Source: CAYPIE01 sp964410665 (GTDB lineage: Bacteria; Planctomycetota; Planctomycetia; Gemmatales; Gemmataceae). From it: a DNA stretch of 64,000 bases. The stretch lies in the NCBI GenBank assembly GCA_964410665.1, contig CAYPIE010000021.1, positions 1-64,000 of the forward strand, written 5' to 3'. This document shows, piece after piece, positions 35,840 to 44,765 of the stretch. Numbering within the stretch: position 1 is the stretch's first letter; each line of letters opens with the position of its first letter. A program made the position numbers and the translations under genes. The notes under the pieces were generated by a model. The model was not told the origin of the DNA. It was given only the letters and a program-made list of their open reading frames with translations, and made no database searches.

Positions 35840-38305
35840 TCAATGATTAAATAAAAACTCCCGGCTGGTCAGCACCGCCCAGAACAGGTCTTCGAGCGAC
35901 TGCCGGCAACCGGTCCCGTCCTGTTCGGCCTCGGTCAAAAGTTCAGCGAAGCGTTCTTGTTCGCTGTCGGTCGGCTTGCGGGCTAAGGCCAGCACAAACA
36001 GCCGCTCCACAGCCTCGGCATCCGAAACACCTTGAGCCACCCAAGCATCGATGCGGCTATCTTTGGCCCGCAGTTTCTGGTTAAGCGTCTTGCCGTTGTT
36101 CAGGTGCAGAGCCTGACCGACGCTGGAGTCATCCTCGCGTTCGCAGGAACAGGTCTGGATGCGGTCGGGACGTCCGAAGGTGTCCAGGAAGTCCGAGGCG
36201 ATGCGGACATCGGGCAGTTCCAAGGCCCGCATGCCCAACGGAAACAGGTCGATCTTACGGCGTTCGTTCTCGACCCCGGTATAGATCTCGTTGAATGGAG
36301 TCGGCACGCCGATCACCTGGGCATATGCGTCCAGGATGACCTCGGCCGGCAATCGCCGGATCAGAAAGCGGCTGTAGAAGCGGTCATCGGCCTGATTGGC
36401 TGGCCGTGGCTCCGCGGAGCGTTGGTAGGCCGCAGAGTTGAGGATGAGCCGCATCAGGCGTTTGAGGTCGTAGCCGTGCTCGACGAAGTCCCTGGCGAGC
36501 TCATCAAAGAGTTCCTGGTTACTGGGCGGATTGGTCGCTCGCAGGTCATCGACGGCTTCGACCAGGCCGCGGCCGAAGTAGTTGGCCCAGACGCGGTTGA
36601 TCACGGCCTTGGCGAAGTACGGATTGTTCAAAGCCGTCAGCCACTCGGCGAAGAAGGCCCGGCGATCACCTCGCTCCTCAAGCCCCATCGGCTCGGCATC
36701 CAGAGGCGTTGGCGGCATCGGTTCGGCCCGACGAGGGTGCAAGATGTTGCCGCGAACGGCGGGCTGGATCAGCACTTCGCCGTTGCGTTCACCGTCTTTG
36801 AGGGTCACCCGACTAAACAGGTTGGCCAGGCCCCAGTACTGGTCTTGGGTCCACTTCTCCATCGGGTGGTTGTGGCAACGGGCACAGGTGATCGACATGC
36901 CCAAGAAGGTCACCGCCGTGGTCTCGGTCAGCTCGGCCACGTCACGGTGAAGCACATAGTAGTTGCCCGCTCCGTTGTGGAGTGTGCTGCCTGAGGCGGT
37001 CAGCAGTTCGCGAGCGAACTGATCCCAGGGCTTGTTGTCGGCAACGCTGGTGCGGATGAAGCGGTGGAAGGCCCACATCGCGGGTTGCGGCAGGTTCCTC
37101 GTTGAAACCAGCAGCAAGTCCGACCACTTGTAGGTCCAGTAGTCGACGAATTCCGGCCGATCGAGCAGTTGATCGATCAGGCGGGACCGCTTATTCTTGG
37201 CGTCGTCGGCCAGGAACGCCTGGACTTCCGCGGCTGTCGGTAGCACGCCCAGGGAATCCAGATAAGCCCGGCGAATGAAGGTCGCATCGTCGCAGCCCGG
37301 CGACGGGGCAATACTCAACGCCTGCAATTTCTTTAAAATCAGTTTATCGATAAAGTTGTGGCGGGGCGACTGGGCGAACACCTCGGCATCAACCTGGTTG
37401 GGAAAAGGCACCATCACTGGAATGGTGGCGACTTGGGTGCCGAAGCCGATGGTCACGGCTGCTTCACCGTGGCCACTGACCTTGACCAGGCCAGTTTCAT
37501 CCACCCGGGCGACGGTCTCCTCGCTACAGCCAAAGCGAGCCCAGCGAGTAACGTCCTCCACTTTGCCGTCGCTGTAGCAGGCGCGAACGAGGACCCGAAG
37601 TTCGGCGTCGGGCTGTAGGCGTGCCGAGGGCGGAAAGACCTCCAGCCGCTCGAGTCGAGGGTCTTCCGGCCGCGGACCGGGGGCACCGGCGGCGATCCAG
37701 TCGTGTAGGATTTCGTACTCGAGTGACACATCATCAAACTTGGTACCGCCGCCGTGCTTCATGCCGCGGGTCGGTTTCAGCAATACGAGGCTCCGTTCAG
37801 GCTCCTGGCCATTGACCCGGCGGGTGAAGGCCTGGCGGGTCAGGACAAAATGGTCACTCTCCGGATCGTAGCCTCGTAGCGACAGCTTCATGCCCCCCTT
37901 GCCGGCCAGAGCACCGTGGCAAGCACCGGAGTTACAGCCCTTCTTGGTCAGCACCGGCAACACGTCGTGGCGGAACGACCAATGGACAGGGACATCGGCG
38001 CCGGATACCCGCACTTTGGCCATCGCCGTGGTTTCGTTGATCGTCGCGGTGATGGTGGCCTCGCCGTTGCCAACGACATGAACGATGCCCCACTCATTCA
38101 CCTCGGCCACCTCGGGGTTGGAGCTGGTGAAACGAGCCTTCTCGGTCAGGTCGGCGACCGCACGGCCGTCGACCTCATCCACCAGCAACAGTTGGTGGCT
38201 GGCCCGAGGGCCGACCAGGGGGATCTCGGCGGGGTAAAGCCGCGGGGCCGCACTGGCCGCGGCGGCGACGAAAAGCACCGACGTCAAGGAGAGGAACAAT
38301 CGCAT
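35840..38305 (-). CDS. DUF1549/DUF1553 (PSD1-type) secreted protein with Ig-like N-terminus
   Basis: 821 residues; GAGGTG lies 7 bases before ATG 38305 and the product starts with a signal peptide (LFLSLTSVLFVAAAASA). Order: a BIG2-type Ig domain (about 20-105), a cysteine segment GCNSGACHGALAGKGGMKLS (CX4CH, not a canonical heme site), a second Ig-like domain (about 240-310), then DUF1549 (FIRRAYLDSLGVLPTAAE, WTYKWSDLLL) and DUF1553 (NRVWANYFGRGLVEAVDD, FGRPDRIQTCSCER). Such proteins are abundant in planctomycetes and nearly always precede a DUF1501 gene, as here. Function is unproven; a role in polymer degradation at the envelope is often proposed. Confidence 0.9.
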   Translation of the reverse strand: MRLFLSLTSVLFVAAAASAAPRLYPAEIPLVGPRASHQLLLVDEVDGRAVADLTEKARFTSSNPEVAEVNEWGIVHVVGNGEATITATINETTAMAKVRVSGADVPVHWSFRHDVLPVLTKKGCNSGACHGALAGKGGMKLSLRGYDPESDHFVLTRQAFTRRVNGQEPERSLVLLKPTRGMKHGGGTKFDDVSLEYEILHDWIAAGAPGPRPEDPRLERLEVFPPSARLQPDAELRVLVRACYSDGKVEDVTRWARFGCSEETVARVDETGLVKVSGHGEAAVTIGFGTQVATIPVMVPFPNQVDAEVFAQSPRHNFIDKLILKKLQALSIAPSPGCDDATFIRRAYLDSLGVLPTAAEVQAFLADDAKNKRSRLIDQLLDRPEFVDYWTYKWSDLLLVSTRNLPQPAMWAFHRFIRTSVADNKPWDQFARELLTASGSTLHNGAGNYYVLHRDVAELTETTAVTFLGMSITCARCHNHPMEKWTQDQYWGLANLFSRVTLKDGERNGEVLIQPAVRGNILHPRRAEPMPPTPLDAEPMGLEERGDRRAFFAEWLTALNNPYFAKAVINRVWANYFGRGLVEAVDDLRATNPPSNQELFDELARDFVEHGYDLKRLMRLILNSAAYQRSAEPRPANQADDRFYSRFLIRRLPAEVILDAYAQVIGVPTPFNEIYTGVENERRKIDLFPLGMRALELPDVRIASDFLDTFGRPDRIQTCSCEREDDSSVGQALHLNNGKTLNQKLRAKDSRIDAWVAQGVSDAEAVERLFVLALARKPTDSEQERFAELLTEAEQDGTGCRQSLEDLFWAVLTSREFLFNH

Positions 38306-38351
38306 AAGTCAACACCTCAGTCACCGAGCCGGACGGGCTGGGGAACGGGGT

Positions 38352-39722
38352 TTAGAACAGTTCATCAATCGGTTGGAGGCCATAATCGACCAGCGGGATC
38401 GGCCGGCCCTGTACGCCGGGCAGTTCGTGGTGGGGGTCCAAGCCGAGGCCGCGGTAGACGGTGGCGGCGACTTCACCAGGGGTCACCGGCCGGGTTTTGA
38501 CCGCATAGCCGAGCTCATCGGACTCGCCGATCACCCGGCCGCCTTGAATCGGCCCGCCGCCAATCAACATCGTCCAGACGCCTGGGTGGTGATCGCGGCC
38601 GCCGGCGGGGTTGATCTTGGGGGTGCGGCCGAATTCGCCGGTGGCAATAACGATCGTGTTCTTGATGAGGCCACGCTGTTTGAGGTCTTCCATCAACGTG
38701 CTCATGGCCCGGTCAAAGTTCGGGGCGACTTCCTCAGCCATTTGCACAATGTCGGTAAACGGTTTGGAACCGTGGATGTCCCAAGTCACTTCGTCGAAGA
38801 CGGTCTCGAACATGTTCACGGTGACGAAGCGAACGCCTGCCTCGATGAGCCGCCGGGCCATCAGACAGCTCTGGCCGAAGCGGGTGCGGCCATAGCGGTC
38901 GCGGACCTCCTCTGGCTCCTTCTCGATGGCGAAGGCTTCGCGGGCCTTCTTGCTGGACATCAGCCGGTAGGCCTGGTTGAAGTTGTCGTCGAGCTGAGCG
39001 GCGGCCGGACTGTTCTCGAATGCCTTGACCGCCCCGTCCACAGCGTCGCGGAGCTTTTGCCGGCGTGCGGCACGCACCGGGGCGATGTAGTCCGGGGGCA
39101 ACAGGTCGGGTACCTTGAAGTTGGGTACCGATGGGTCGGCATTGAGCACAAACGGATCGTACGGCTTGCCCAGGTAGCCAGCATCCTGTCCATGCGGCAT
39201 GTTGCCGCCCGTGCGGCCAATCGGCCGGGGGACTAAGACATGGCCGGGCAGTTCGCCGCGGCCGCCCTTGAGGTAGCTCAGCACACAGCCCATGTGCGGG
39301 TGATGGACGCCGCCGGTGAATAGACGGCCGGTCTGCATCATCTGGTGACCGGTGTCGTGCACCGCGGTGGCGGTGTGGTAGACCGAGCGGATCAGGGACA
39401 GCGCGTCCATGTGCTCGGCCAATTTGGGGAAGATCTCCGTGGTCTGCAGGCCGGGCGTGATCGTCGGGATTGGCTTGAACGGTCCACGAATTTCGGCGGG
39501 GGCATCGGGCTTAGGGTCCCAGGTATCCAGCTGGCTGGGGCCACCGACCAGGAAGATGAAGATACAGTTGATGTCGCTGTCCGGGGTCCCAGAAGCCGCC
39601 TGCAGTTGCTGATAGCCGGCGAGAGTTAGGCCGAGCGTGGAGAGAGAGCCGGCGTGTAGAAAGTCCCGGCGGGTCAGGCCATCACAGAAAGAGACCGTAC
39701 GACTCGCATCCAGTCGGATCAT
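38352..39722 (-). CDS. DUF1501 family protein with Tat signal
   Basis: 456 residues, preceded by GGGAG. The N-terminus has a twin-arginine motif TRRDFLHAGSLSTLG. The body has sulfatase/alkaline-phosphatase-like metal segments: FLVGGPSQLDTWDPKP at the start, GHQMMQTGRLFTGG, IATGEFGRTPKIN and GRDHHPGVWTMLIGG. DUF1501 proteins are predicted phosphatase/sulfatase-fold enzymes exported folded. The gene is 46 bases after the DUF1549 gene, forming the standard pair. Confidence 0.9.
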   Translation of the reverse strand: MIRLDASRTVSFCDGLTRRDFLHAGSLSTLGLTLAGYQQLQAASGTPDSDINCIFIFLVGGPSQLDTWDPKPDAPAEIRGPFKPIPTITPGLQTTEIFPKLAEHMDALSLIRSVYHTATAVHDTGHQMMQTGRLFTGGVHHPHMGCVLSYLKGGRGELPGHVLVPRPIGRTGGNMPHGQDAGYLGKPYDPFVLNADPSVPNFKVPDLLPPDYIAPVRAARRQKLRDAVDGAVKAFENSPAAAQLDDNFNQAYRLMSSKKAREAFAIEKEPEEVRDRYGRTRFGQSCLMARRLIEAGVRFVTVNMFETVFDEVTWDIHGSKPFTDIVQMAEEVAPNFDRAMSTLMEDLKQRGLIKNTIVIATGEFGRTPKINPAGGRDHHPGVWTMLIGGGPIQGGRVIGESDELGYAVKTRPVTPGEVAATVYRGLGLDPHHELPGVQGRPIPLVDYGLQPIDELF

Positions 39723-39863
39723 AGCCAGGCTCCCGAAGCGCGAAAAGGGTGTCGGGTCGGCGGTGGGTGGCAGGAAATAACTTCCATCAGACTACCCGTA
39801 CGTCGCGGGCAGGTCAACGAATTTGCCGCATCGACACCCTGATTCGAACGAACTCGGAAGGGG

Positions 39864-40937
39864 TCAGTTGGCGGGGCGAACCCGACGGATCCGATGGTTG
39901 AGCGTATCACCAATATACAGCGTGCCATCCGGAGTCACCGCTACACCATGGGGACGGCCTAATTCGGCCTCGGTAGCGACGCTGCCGTCGCCGGCTCCCC
40001 CTTGACGACCACTGCCGGCGACCGTGGTGACGATCCCGGTACGGGCGTCGATGCGGCGAATGACCTGGTTTTCAGTATCGACAACCAACACATTGCCGGT
40101 GTCGTCGATGGCGAGTTCCTTGGGGCCGTTGAAGGTCGCTTCGAGTGCAGGCCCACCATCGCCGGAATAGCCTCGCTTGCCTGTCCCGGCAAAGCGGGTG
40201 ATCTTGCCGGTGTTGAAGTCGATGCGACGAACGCCATGGCCGCCCCGCATGCAGATGTACAGCGATCCATCAGGAGCAACTGCAACCGCCCGCGGGCCAT
40301 TGAGGCTGGCTTCGCGGTAGGGCCCCTGGTCACCGGTGTCGGCTCGCTTACCGTTCCCACACAGGGTGTTGATGAGACCGGTCTTGAGATCAACGACACG
40401 GATGCGTTGGTCGGAGACATCCGCGATGTAGAGTTTGCCTTTGCTATCCAGAGCGATGCCATTGGGTTCCCGGAGTTGTGCTTGGCTAGCCGGACCGCCA
40501 TCACCCGAGTAGCCCTTGGTTCCAGTCCCGGCCACGTTCGTGATCACGCCGGTCGTCAGATCGACGCGGCGAATGCGGGCATTGAGACGATCGACAATGT
40601 ACAAATATCGATCTTGGTCGAGCGCTACGCCATAAGGCTCATGCAGTCGCGCCTGCTTGGCCGGGCCGCCATCACCGCGTTCGCCGATCTGACCAGTGCC
40701 GGCCACGTTGGTGATCAGGCCAGTCTGGGCATCCACCCGGCGTACGCAATGGTTGTTGGTGTCGGAGAAGAACAAGTTGCCGGCGGAATCGACCGCCACA
40801 TCGAATGGATTGTTTAACTTGGCAGCGGTCGCCGGCTGACCATCCCCAGAATACCCTGGATCTCCTGTCCCAACGACCGTATCGATCGTCCCCGTGCTCA
40901 TCCAAAACCCGGTGCATAACAGTGCCAGAGTGATCAT
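39864..40937 (-). CDS. NHL-repeat beta-propeller protein
   Basis: 357 residues. A short N-terminal hydrophobic stretch (ITLALLCTGFWMS) may act as a weak signal. Six NHL-type repeats follow with the recurring pattern GxxGYSGDGGPA...L..P.G.AxD..G.LYIAD, for example YSGDGGPASQAQLREPNGIA and ADVSDQRIRVVDLKTGLI. This gives a complete six-bladed propeller that probably binds a ligand or partner in the envelope. Its ATG overlaps the stop of the CpsD-like gene upstream. No enzyme motif is seen. Confidence 0.85.
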   Translation of the reverse strand: MITLALLCTGFWMSTGTIDTVVGTGDPGYSGDGQPATAAKLNNPFDVAVDSAGNLFFSDTNNHCVRRVDAQTGLITNVAGTGQIGERGDGGPAKQARLHEPYGVALDQDRYLYIVDRLNARIRRVDLTTGVITNVAGTGTKGYSGDGGPASQAQLREPNGIALDSKGKLYIADVSDQRIRVVDLKTGLINTLCGNGKRADTGDQGPYREASLNGPRAVAVAPDGSLYICMRGGHGVRRIDFNTGKITRFAGTGKRGYSGDGGPALEATFNGPKELAIDDTGNVLVVDTENQVIRRIDARTGIVTTVAGSGRQGGAGDGSVATEAELGRPHGVAVTPDGTLYIGDTLNHRIRRVRPAN

Positions 40938-41893
40938 GGAGAGTCTTGCTCAGCCGAGGAATCGAGATATTTGGTCCAGACCATACCCAGTACCGGCAAG
41001 CTTTGTTGTTGGAGACCGCTCAGTAATTGGCGAATGGCCTCGCCATTGGCCTCGGCTTCTTCGGTGACTAGATAGACCGCATCGAGAGGCGTCGTCGTTT
41101 GCTGTCTGTGTGGGACCGATATCGGAGGTCGAAACTCTTCCCTCTGAAGCATCTCCGGCGCCAGATCTAGAATAATCCAGTCATACTCGCTTCGCAATGC
41201 ATCGAGCCAGCCGGGGGAGTTCGCTCGCACCGACGGATCACCCAAGGTCATTACGCCCAGACGATCCAATTCCGTGCCCACCGCGACTCCAGGAGCGGGG
41301 ACTACTCCCGCTTGGGCGGGAAACACGCCTTCCCTCGATCCATCCACGGCCAGAACGCGCACCTGACCGTTGCGCGCCAACGTGACTGCCAGGTTCAGAG
41401 CGACCGCAGCGCGTTGTAATGGATCTGGACCGGTAAAAGCCAACACAGGAGTAGCGCACTCTTGTACCTGATCCATCACCTGAGACATCAATCCACGATA
41501 TTGCTGGGCGATCAGATGGCGAGGATCGTGGAAGGCGATCACAGCCGAACCAAAGCTATACGGAGGGGTGAAGCGCAGTGTGTCTGGGGCTTCAATTGGT
41601 TCAAAGCGAATGGCGAACAACACGGGGGGGCTGGCATCGGATTGCGAATGCAATTTCGGCAACGATGCCGATGGGGACGTGACGCGCAGCGGCACGGTCG
41701 GGTCGGCCTCATCCACCCCTTCGCCCACTTCGAAGAAGGGGGTGGTATCCTCGTCGGGAACGTCAAGACGGCTTTCCAAATTCCCCTGCCGAGTTTCGGC
41801 GGAATGCACCAAACCTTCCGGTGCATTGGGACCAGCCGTTACTGGTGCATCCTGTCCCGCGGGACGGGTAAACAACTCAAACATGCGTCCCAT
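40934..41893 (-). CDS. CpsD/CapB-like MinD-fold protein lacking a P-loop
   Basis: 319 residues from ATG 41893 (GTG 41899 also possible). About 120 low-complexity N-terminal residues precede a region like the cytoplasmic half of exopolysaccharide tyrosine kinases: HDPRHLIAQQYRGLMSQV resembles the pre-kinase segment, LNLAVTLARNGQVRVLAVDG the A' motif region, and YDWIILDLAPEML the Walker B. Where the GKS/T P-loop should be, the sequence reads TGPDPLQRAAVAL, so ATP binding is doubtful. It is coupled to the NHL gene (4-base overlap) and follows the ExeA-like ATPase by 81 bases. A regulatory or scaffold role in polysaccharide export is an inference. Confidence 0.6.
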   Translation of the reverse strand: MGRMFELFTRPAGQDAPVTAGPNAPEGLVHSAETRQGNLESRLDVPDEDTTPFFEVGEGVDEADPTVPLRVTSPSASLPKLHSQSDASPPVLFAIRFEPIEAPDTLRFTPPYSFGSAVIAFHDPRHLIAQQYRGLMSQVMDQVQECATPVLAFTGPDPLQRAAVALNLAVTLARNGQVRVLAVDGSREGVFPAQAGVVPAPGVAVGTELDRLGVMTLGDPSVRANSPGWLDALRSEYDWIILDLAPEMLQREEFRPPISVPHRQQTTTPLDAVYLVTEEAEANGEAIRQLLSGLQQQSLPVLGMVWTKYLDSSAEQDSP

Positions 41894-41974
41894 GGCCACA
41901 GGTCCCTTTCCAGCGCAAAGTGTGGGGGAGTTACCGCAAGCTTTGCCCTTCGTTCGATGCTGAGCAATGCCCCG

Positions 41975-42874
41975 CTATCCCTCGCTCCAGCGGAGTTTTG
42001 TTTCGTTGGTTGAGGTGGACTCTTCGCTCGACTCACGAAAGGGCAGTCGCCGAGGCGTTTCCTCGGTCTCCCCGCTTCCTAACATCTCCAGGACCACCTC
42101 AGCATCCACTTGTGGCATCCCTAGTTGGGCGGTTGTGCGTAAAGCGGTGGCCATTAGCTGATTGAGTAAACGGGGTAAGCCCGCAGCATGTTCAGCGATC
42201 AGCTCCGCTGCTTCCGCGGACAAGATCTCATCCGGGCGACCTCCCGCTAAGCGAAGCTGATGTTGCAAATAGTCGACGGCTTCTTCGGGGGCCAGAGGCT
42301 GAAGCTCCGTACGAATCAATAATCGCTGGCGTAGTGAACGAAGCTCATTGCGTTCGAGCAGCGTTCGGATCTCAAGCTGTCCCAACAACAACACCTGAAT
42401 GATCTGGGCCTGACCATTATTGAGGTTGGTCCACTGACGAATTTCTTCAAAGGCTTCCAGTGGCAGCAAGTCGGCCTCATCCACGATCACCATGGTGGGC
42501 TGACCGTTGCCGAACCGATTCAGGCAGGCCTCATACCAGGCTAATCGAAGTTCTTGCTCGGAAAGACCCTGGTATGGCAGACGGAGATCAAACAGCAATG
42601 CCTTGAGAAGATCGCCACGCGTCGCTTGCGTCGTCGAAGGCAGAAACAGGTATTGCCTTGGGAGCTCTTCCGCGACGCTCATGAGCCGCTGAGCCAAGAG
42701 TGTTTTGCCAACACCCGTCACCCCGGATAGGAGTAGCAATGGTTCATCATCGGCCAGCCCAGCTTGCAGTTCACCAAGCACACGTTCATGACTGCTGGCC
42801 GGATAGTACATTCCGGCATCGGGAAGCGAACGGAAGGGCCGTCGGCGGAAGCCGAAGTGGCGTTCCAGGATCAT
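41975..42874 (-). CDS. ExeA-like AAA ATPase
   Basis: 299 residues from ATG 42874, preceded by GGGGGAG at 5 bases; upstream open frame to 43033 lacks such support. The start MILERHFGFRRRPFRSLPD and YYPASSHERVLGELQAGL are typical of the ExeA/GspA and XrtA-associated ATPase group. Walker A is SGVTGVGKTLLAQRL, Walker B is PTMVIVDEADLLP, and a sensor region follows (QVLLLGQLEIRTLLER). The domain is followed by a low-complexity tail. In other bacteria such ATPases accompany secretion or exosortase/exopolysaccharide loci. Pairing with the CpsD-like gene supports an envelope-polymer role. Confidence 0.82.
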   Translation of the reverse strand: MILERHFGFRRRPFRSLPDAGMYYPASSHERVLGELQAGLADDEPLLLLSGVTGVGKTLLAQRLMSVAEELPRQYLFLPSTTQATRGDLLKALLFDLRLPYQGLSEQELRLAWYEACLNRFGNGQPTMVIVDEADLLPLEAFEEIRQWTNLNNGQAQIIQVLLLGQLEIRTLLERNELRSLRQRLLIRTELQPLAPEEAVDYLQHQLRLAGGRPDEILSAEAAELIAEHAAGLPRLLNQLMATALRTTAQLGMPQVDAEVVLEMLGSGETEETPRRLPFRESSEESTSTNETKLRWSEG

Positions 42875-43103
42875 GGACGCTCCCCCATAACGGACGAATA
42901 TGCCAACGCGATCCGAACATAGCCTGTGAAATAATCGGTGTAGCTGTGGAAGGTTCTTGACTTTATCCTGCATCAATTGCCCGTGAGTCGCGGCTCCAGG
43001 CCTTGGGCAGATTCGCGAATGATTGCCTTGCAAGCTGGCCGATAATCGTTATAACTACCGCGTCTGACTCGCAATGATTACTCGCTGCATGGAGGCAGCC
43101 ACC

Positions 43104-43868
43104 ATGAGCATGACGCTCGATCTCTTCGAGAGCCTATTGGGCATCGCTACTCGTTATCGTCATCTTGGCCGTATGCAGGACGCCTTGGTCCAACTCAAGC
43201 GATTGGCGGATTTCCCCGCGTTGCGTCCCGACCTGCAAGCTCGCGTTCAGCAATCCCTTGGAGAATTGCATCAACACGAGGAACGCTTTGTCCAAGCCCG
43301 TCGTCACTTTCGTCAGGCCTTGGCCCTGCAGGAGGATCGGGAAACGCGTTTCCGGTTGGCCGAGTGCTATCTCCGCGATCCCCAGGCCAATGTGCTGCGG
43401 GCACGGACCCACTTGCGAGTTGCACTCGATGCCGCCCCTGCCGAGCCACGCTACTTGGCTGCCTATGGGGAACTCGCCCTTCGCGTCGATCGCGAACGCA
43501 CTGGGTTGAAGTATTTAGCACGTGCTTATCAGTCCGCACCGCACGATCTGCCGATCTTGGAGCAGTATCTGGATGCATTGATTCAATCCGGCCGGGTGCT
43601 CCAAGCTCAGCGTCTGTTACGCGTCGCTGAGTTTCAGTTTCCAGGCGACCAACGCTTCGAGAATTTGCGACTTCAATGTCGCTTTCAAATCGCGCGTCAA
43701 CAACAACGTCACCAGATAGAGAGCACCACCGAACCAGTGCTCCGCTTCCCAATATCCAGTCCTGATGCGACCCCGGTGCGACTCCAAGTTGTCCGACAGG
43801 ATGCGGCCAGCCGGCTGGCTCGCCCGCATACCCTGCGGTTGCGTCTTCGTCGATTCGACGCTTCCTAA
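43104..43868 (+). CDS. TPR-repeat protein
   Basis: 254 residues from ATG 43104, with GGAGG 8 bases upstream (ATGs at 43074 and 43089 lack a site). About five TPR-like helix pairs span residues 5-190, e.g. ATRYRHLGRMQDALVQLKRL, ERFVQARRHFRQALALQ and TGLKYLARAYQSAPHD. The last 60 residues are Arg/Pro-rich and end RLRLRRFDAS. No signal peptide is visible, so it is probably cytoplasmic. It is divergent from the ExeA-like gene, suggesting shared control. Binding partner unknown. Confidence 0.75.
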   Translation: MSMTLDLFESLLGIATRYRHLGRMQDALVQLKRLADFPALRPDLQARVQQSLGELHQHEERFVQARRHFRQALALQEDRETRFRLAECYLRDPQANVLRARTHLRVALDAAPAEPRYLAAYGELALRVDRERTGLKYLARAYQSAPHDLPILEQYLDALIQSGRVLQAQRLLRVAEFQFPGDQRFENLRLQCRFQIARQQQRHQIESTTEPVLRFPISSPDATPVRLQVVRQDAASRLARPHTLRLRLRRFDAS

Positions 43869-43895
43869 ATCGAAATCCCTCGGCCTCTCCGTGAC

Positions 43896-43929
43896 GATGG
43901 CGGCCCGTTTTGAGGACTGGGCCGCCATC
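43896..43929. terminator. Bidirectional hairpin after the TPR gene
   Basis: GATGGCGGCCC (43896-43906) pairs perfectly with GGGCCGCCATC (43919-43929), an 11-bp stem with a 12-base loop. It lies 27 bases after the TPR stop and 8 bases before the stop of the small minus-strand frame. Confidence 0.7.
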
Positions 43930-43937
43930 CGATCCCA

Positions 43938-44045
43938 TTAATCTTGCTGATAGGGTGCTTCAAACTCGGAGGTGAGTTCCGGGAGTTCCGCTCGGAGCTC
44001 TTCCATAGAATGATATTCTTGGTCGCCGAGCAACCGGTTGGCCAT
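43938..44045 (-). CDS. Possible small protein (35 residues)
   Basis: The frame from ATG 44045 reads MANRLLGDQEYHSMEEL and ends EFEAPYQQD at a TAA next to a strong hairpin. The frame is open upstream to 44159 and in that part encodes a dense cysteine cluster (HCLEICTCSYC), but no ATG, GTG or TTG start lies there. The acidic, coherent composition and the terminator argue for a real gene; the missing start and weak ribosome site argue against. Low confidence. Confidence 0.3.
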   Translation of the reverse strand: MANRLLGDQEYHSMEELRAELPELTSEFEAPYQQD

Positions 44046-44174
44046 ATCCCGCGGAGAGAGGCAGTAGGAGCAAGTGCAAATCTCGAGACAATGCGAACGT
44101 TTGAACGATGTTACAACGGGCAGTGTTTCGCTTTGTTCCAGCCGCGACCCCAGCGATTACAACATTGTGAGTGC

Positions 44175-44765
44175 TTATCTCAACTGCTCTAGCCGTGCAA
44201 ATATCGCTGCCAGGGACTCCATCGGTAGGCCAATGACATTCGTCAACGACCCCTCGACCACCTCTAGATAGGGATCATCATGATCGCGAATCGCATACGC
44301 CCCCGAACAGCCCTGCCATTGTCGGGTGGCCAGATACGCGTCCAACTCGGCAGAAGTCATGGGCCGCATCCGCACCAAACTGCGTTCCTGCCAGCACCAT
44401 TGCCAGTCGGTCGGCCGTAGCCAGAGGCAAACTCCCGTCCACAACTCGTGAACTTTACCGCCGAGCATCGTCAGGATGCGGCGGGCATCGGCCTCATCCT
44501 CTGCCTTACCGATGACGCTGCCGTCCAGCCAACCGACCGTGTCGGCGGTTAACACGATTCCCTCGGCCACGCCCGGCGCCACCGCAGCCGCCTTGCGCCA
44601 GGCCACATCGTGGACATAGTGCCGGATATCGCCAAACGCCGTCTGGGTCGGCTCATCAATGTTCGCGGGCCGAATATCGAAGGAGTAGCCTGCCTGACGC
44701 AGAAGCTCACGTCGGCCGAGTGAACCGCTGGCAAGAATCAGGCGGAACGGCAGGTCGATTGCCAT
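44175..44765 (-). CDS. maf: Maf-family nucleotide pyrophosphatase
   Basis: 196 residues from ATG 44765, preceded by GAGGTG at 8 bases; the frame open to 44825 overlaps the upstream gene. Maf motifs are complete: LILASGSLGRRELL (substrate loop), AWRKAAAV, VLTADTVGWLDG with the catalytic Asp, and GCSGAYAIRDHDDPYLEVVEGSLTNVIGLP split around the GAYAI core. Maf proteins hydrolyse non-canonical or methylated nucleoside triphosphates for housecleaning. The start overlaps the end of the glycosyltransferase gene by 28 bases. Confidence 0.9.
   Translation of the reverse strand: MAIDLPFRLILASGSLGRRELLRQAGYSFDIRPANIDEPTQTAFGDIRHYVHDVAWRKAAAVAPGVAEGIVLTADTVGWLDGSVIGKAEDEADARRILTMLGGKVHELWTGVCLWLRPTDWQWCWQERSLVRMRPMTSAELDAYLATRQWQGCSGAYAIRDHDDPYLEVVEGSLTNVIGLPMESLAAIFARLEQLR

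Noticed and set aside
37860..37960. Cytochrome c heme site in the DUF1549 protein
   Set aside because: The cysteines are spaced CX4CH rather than CXXCH, so heme attachment cannot be claimed.
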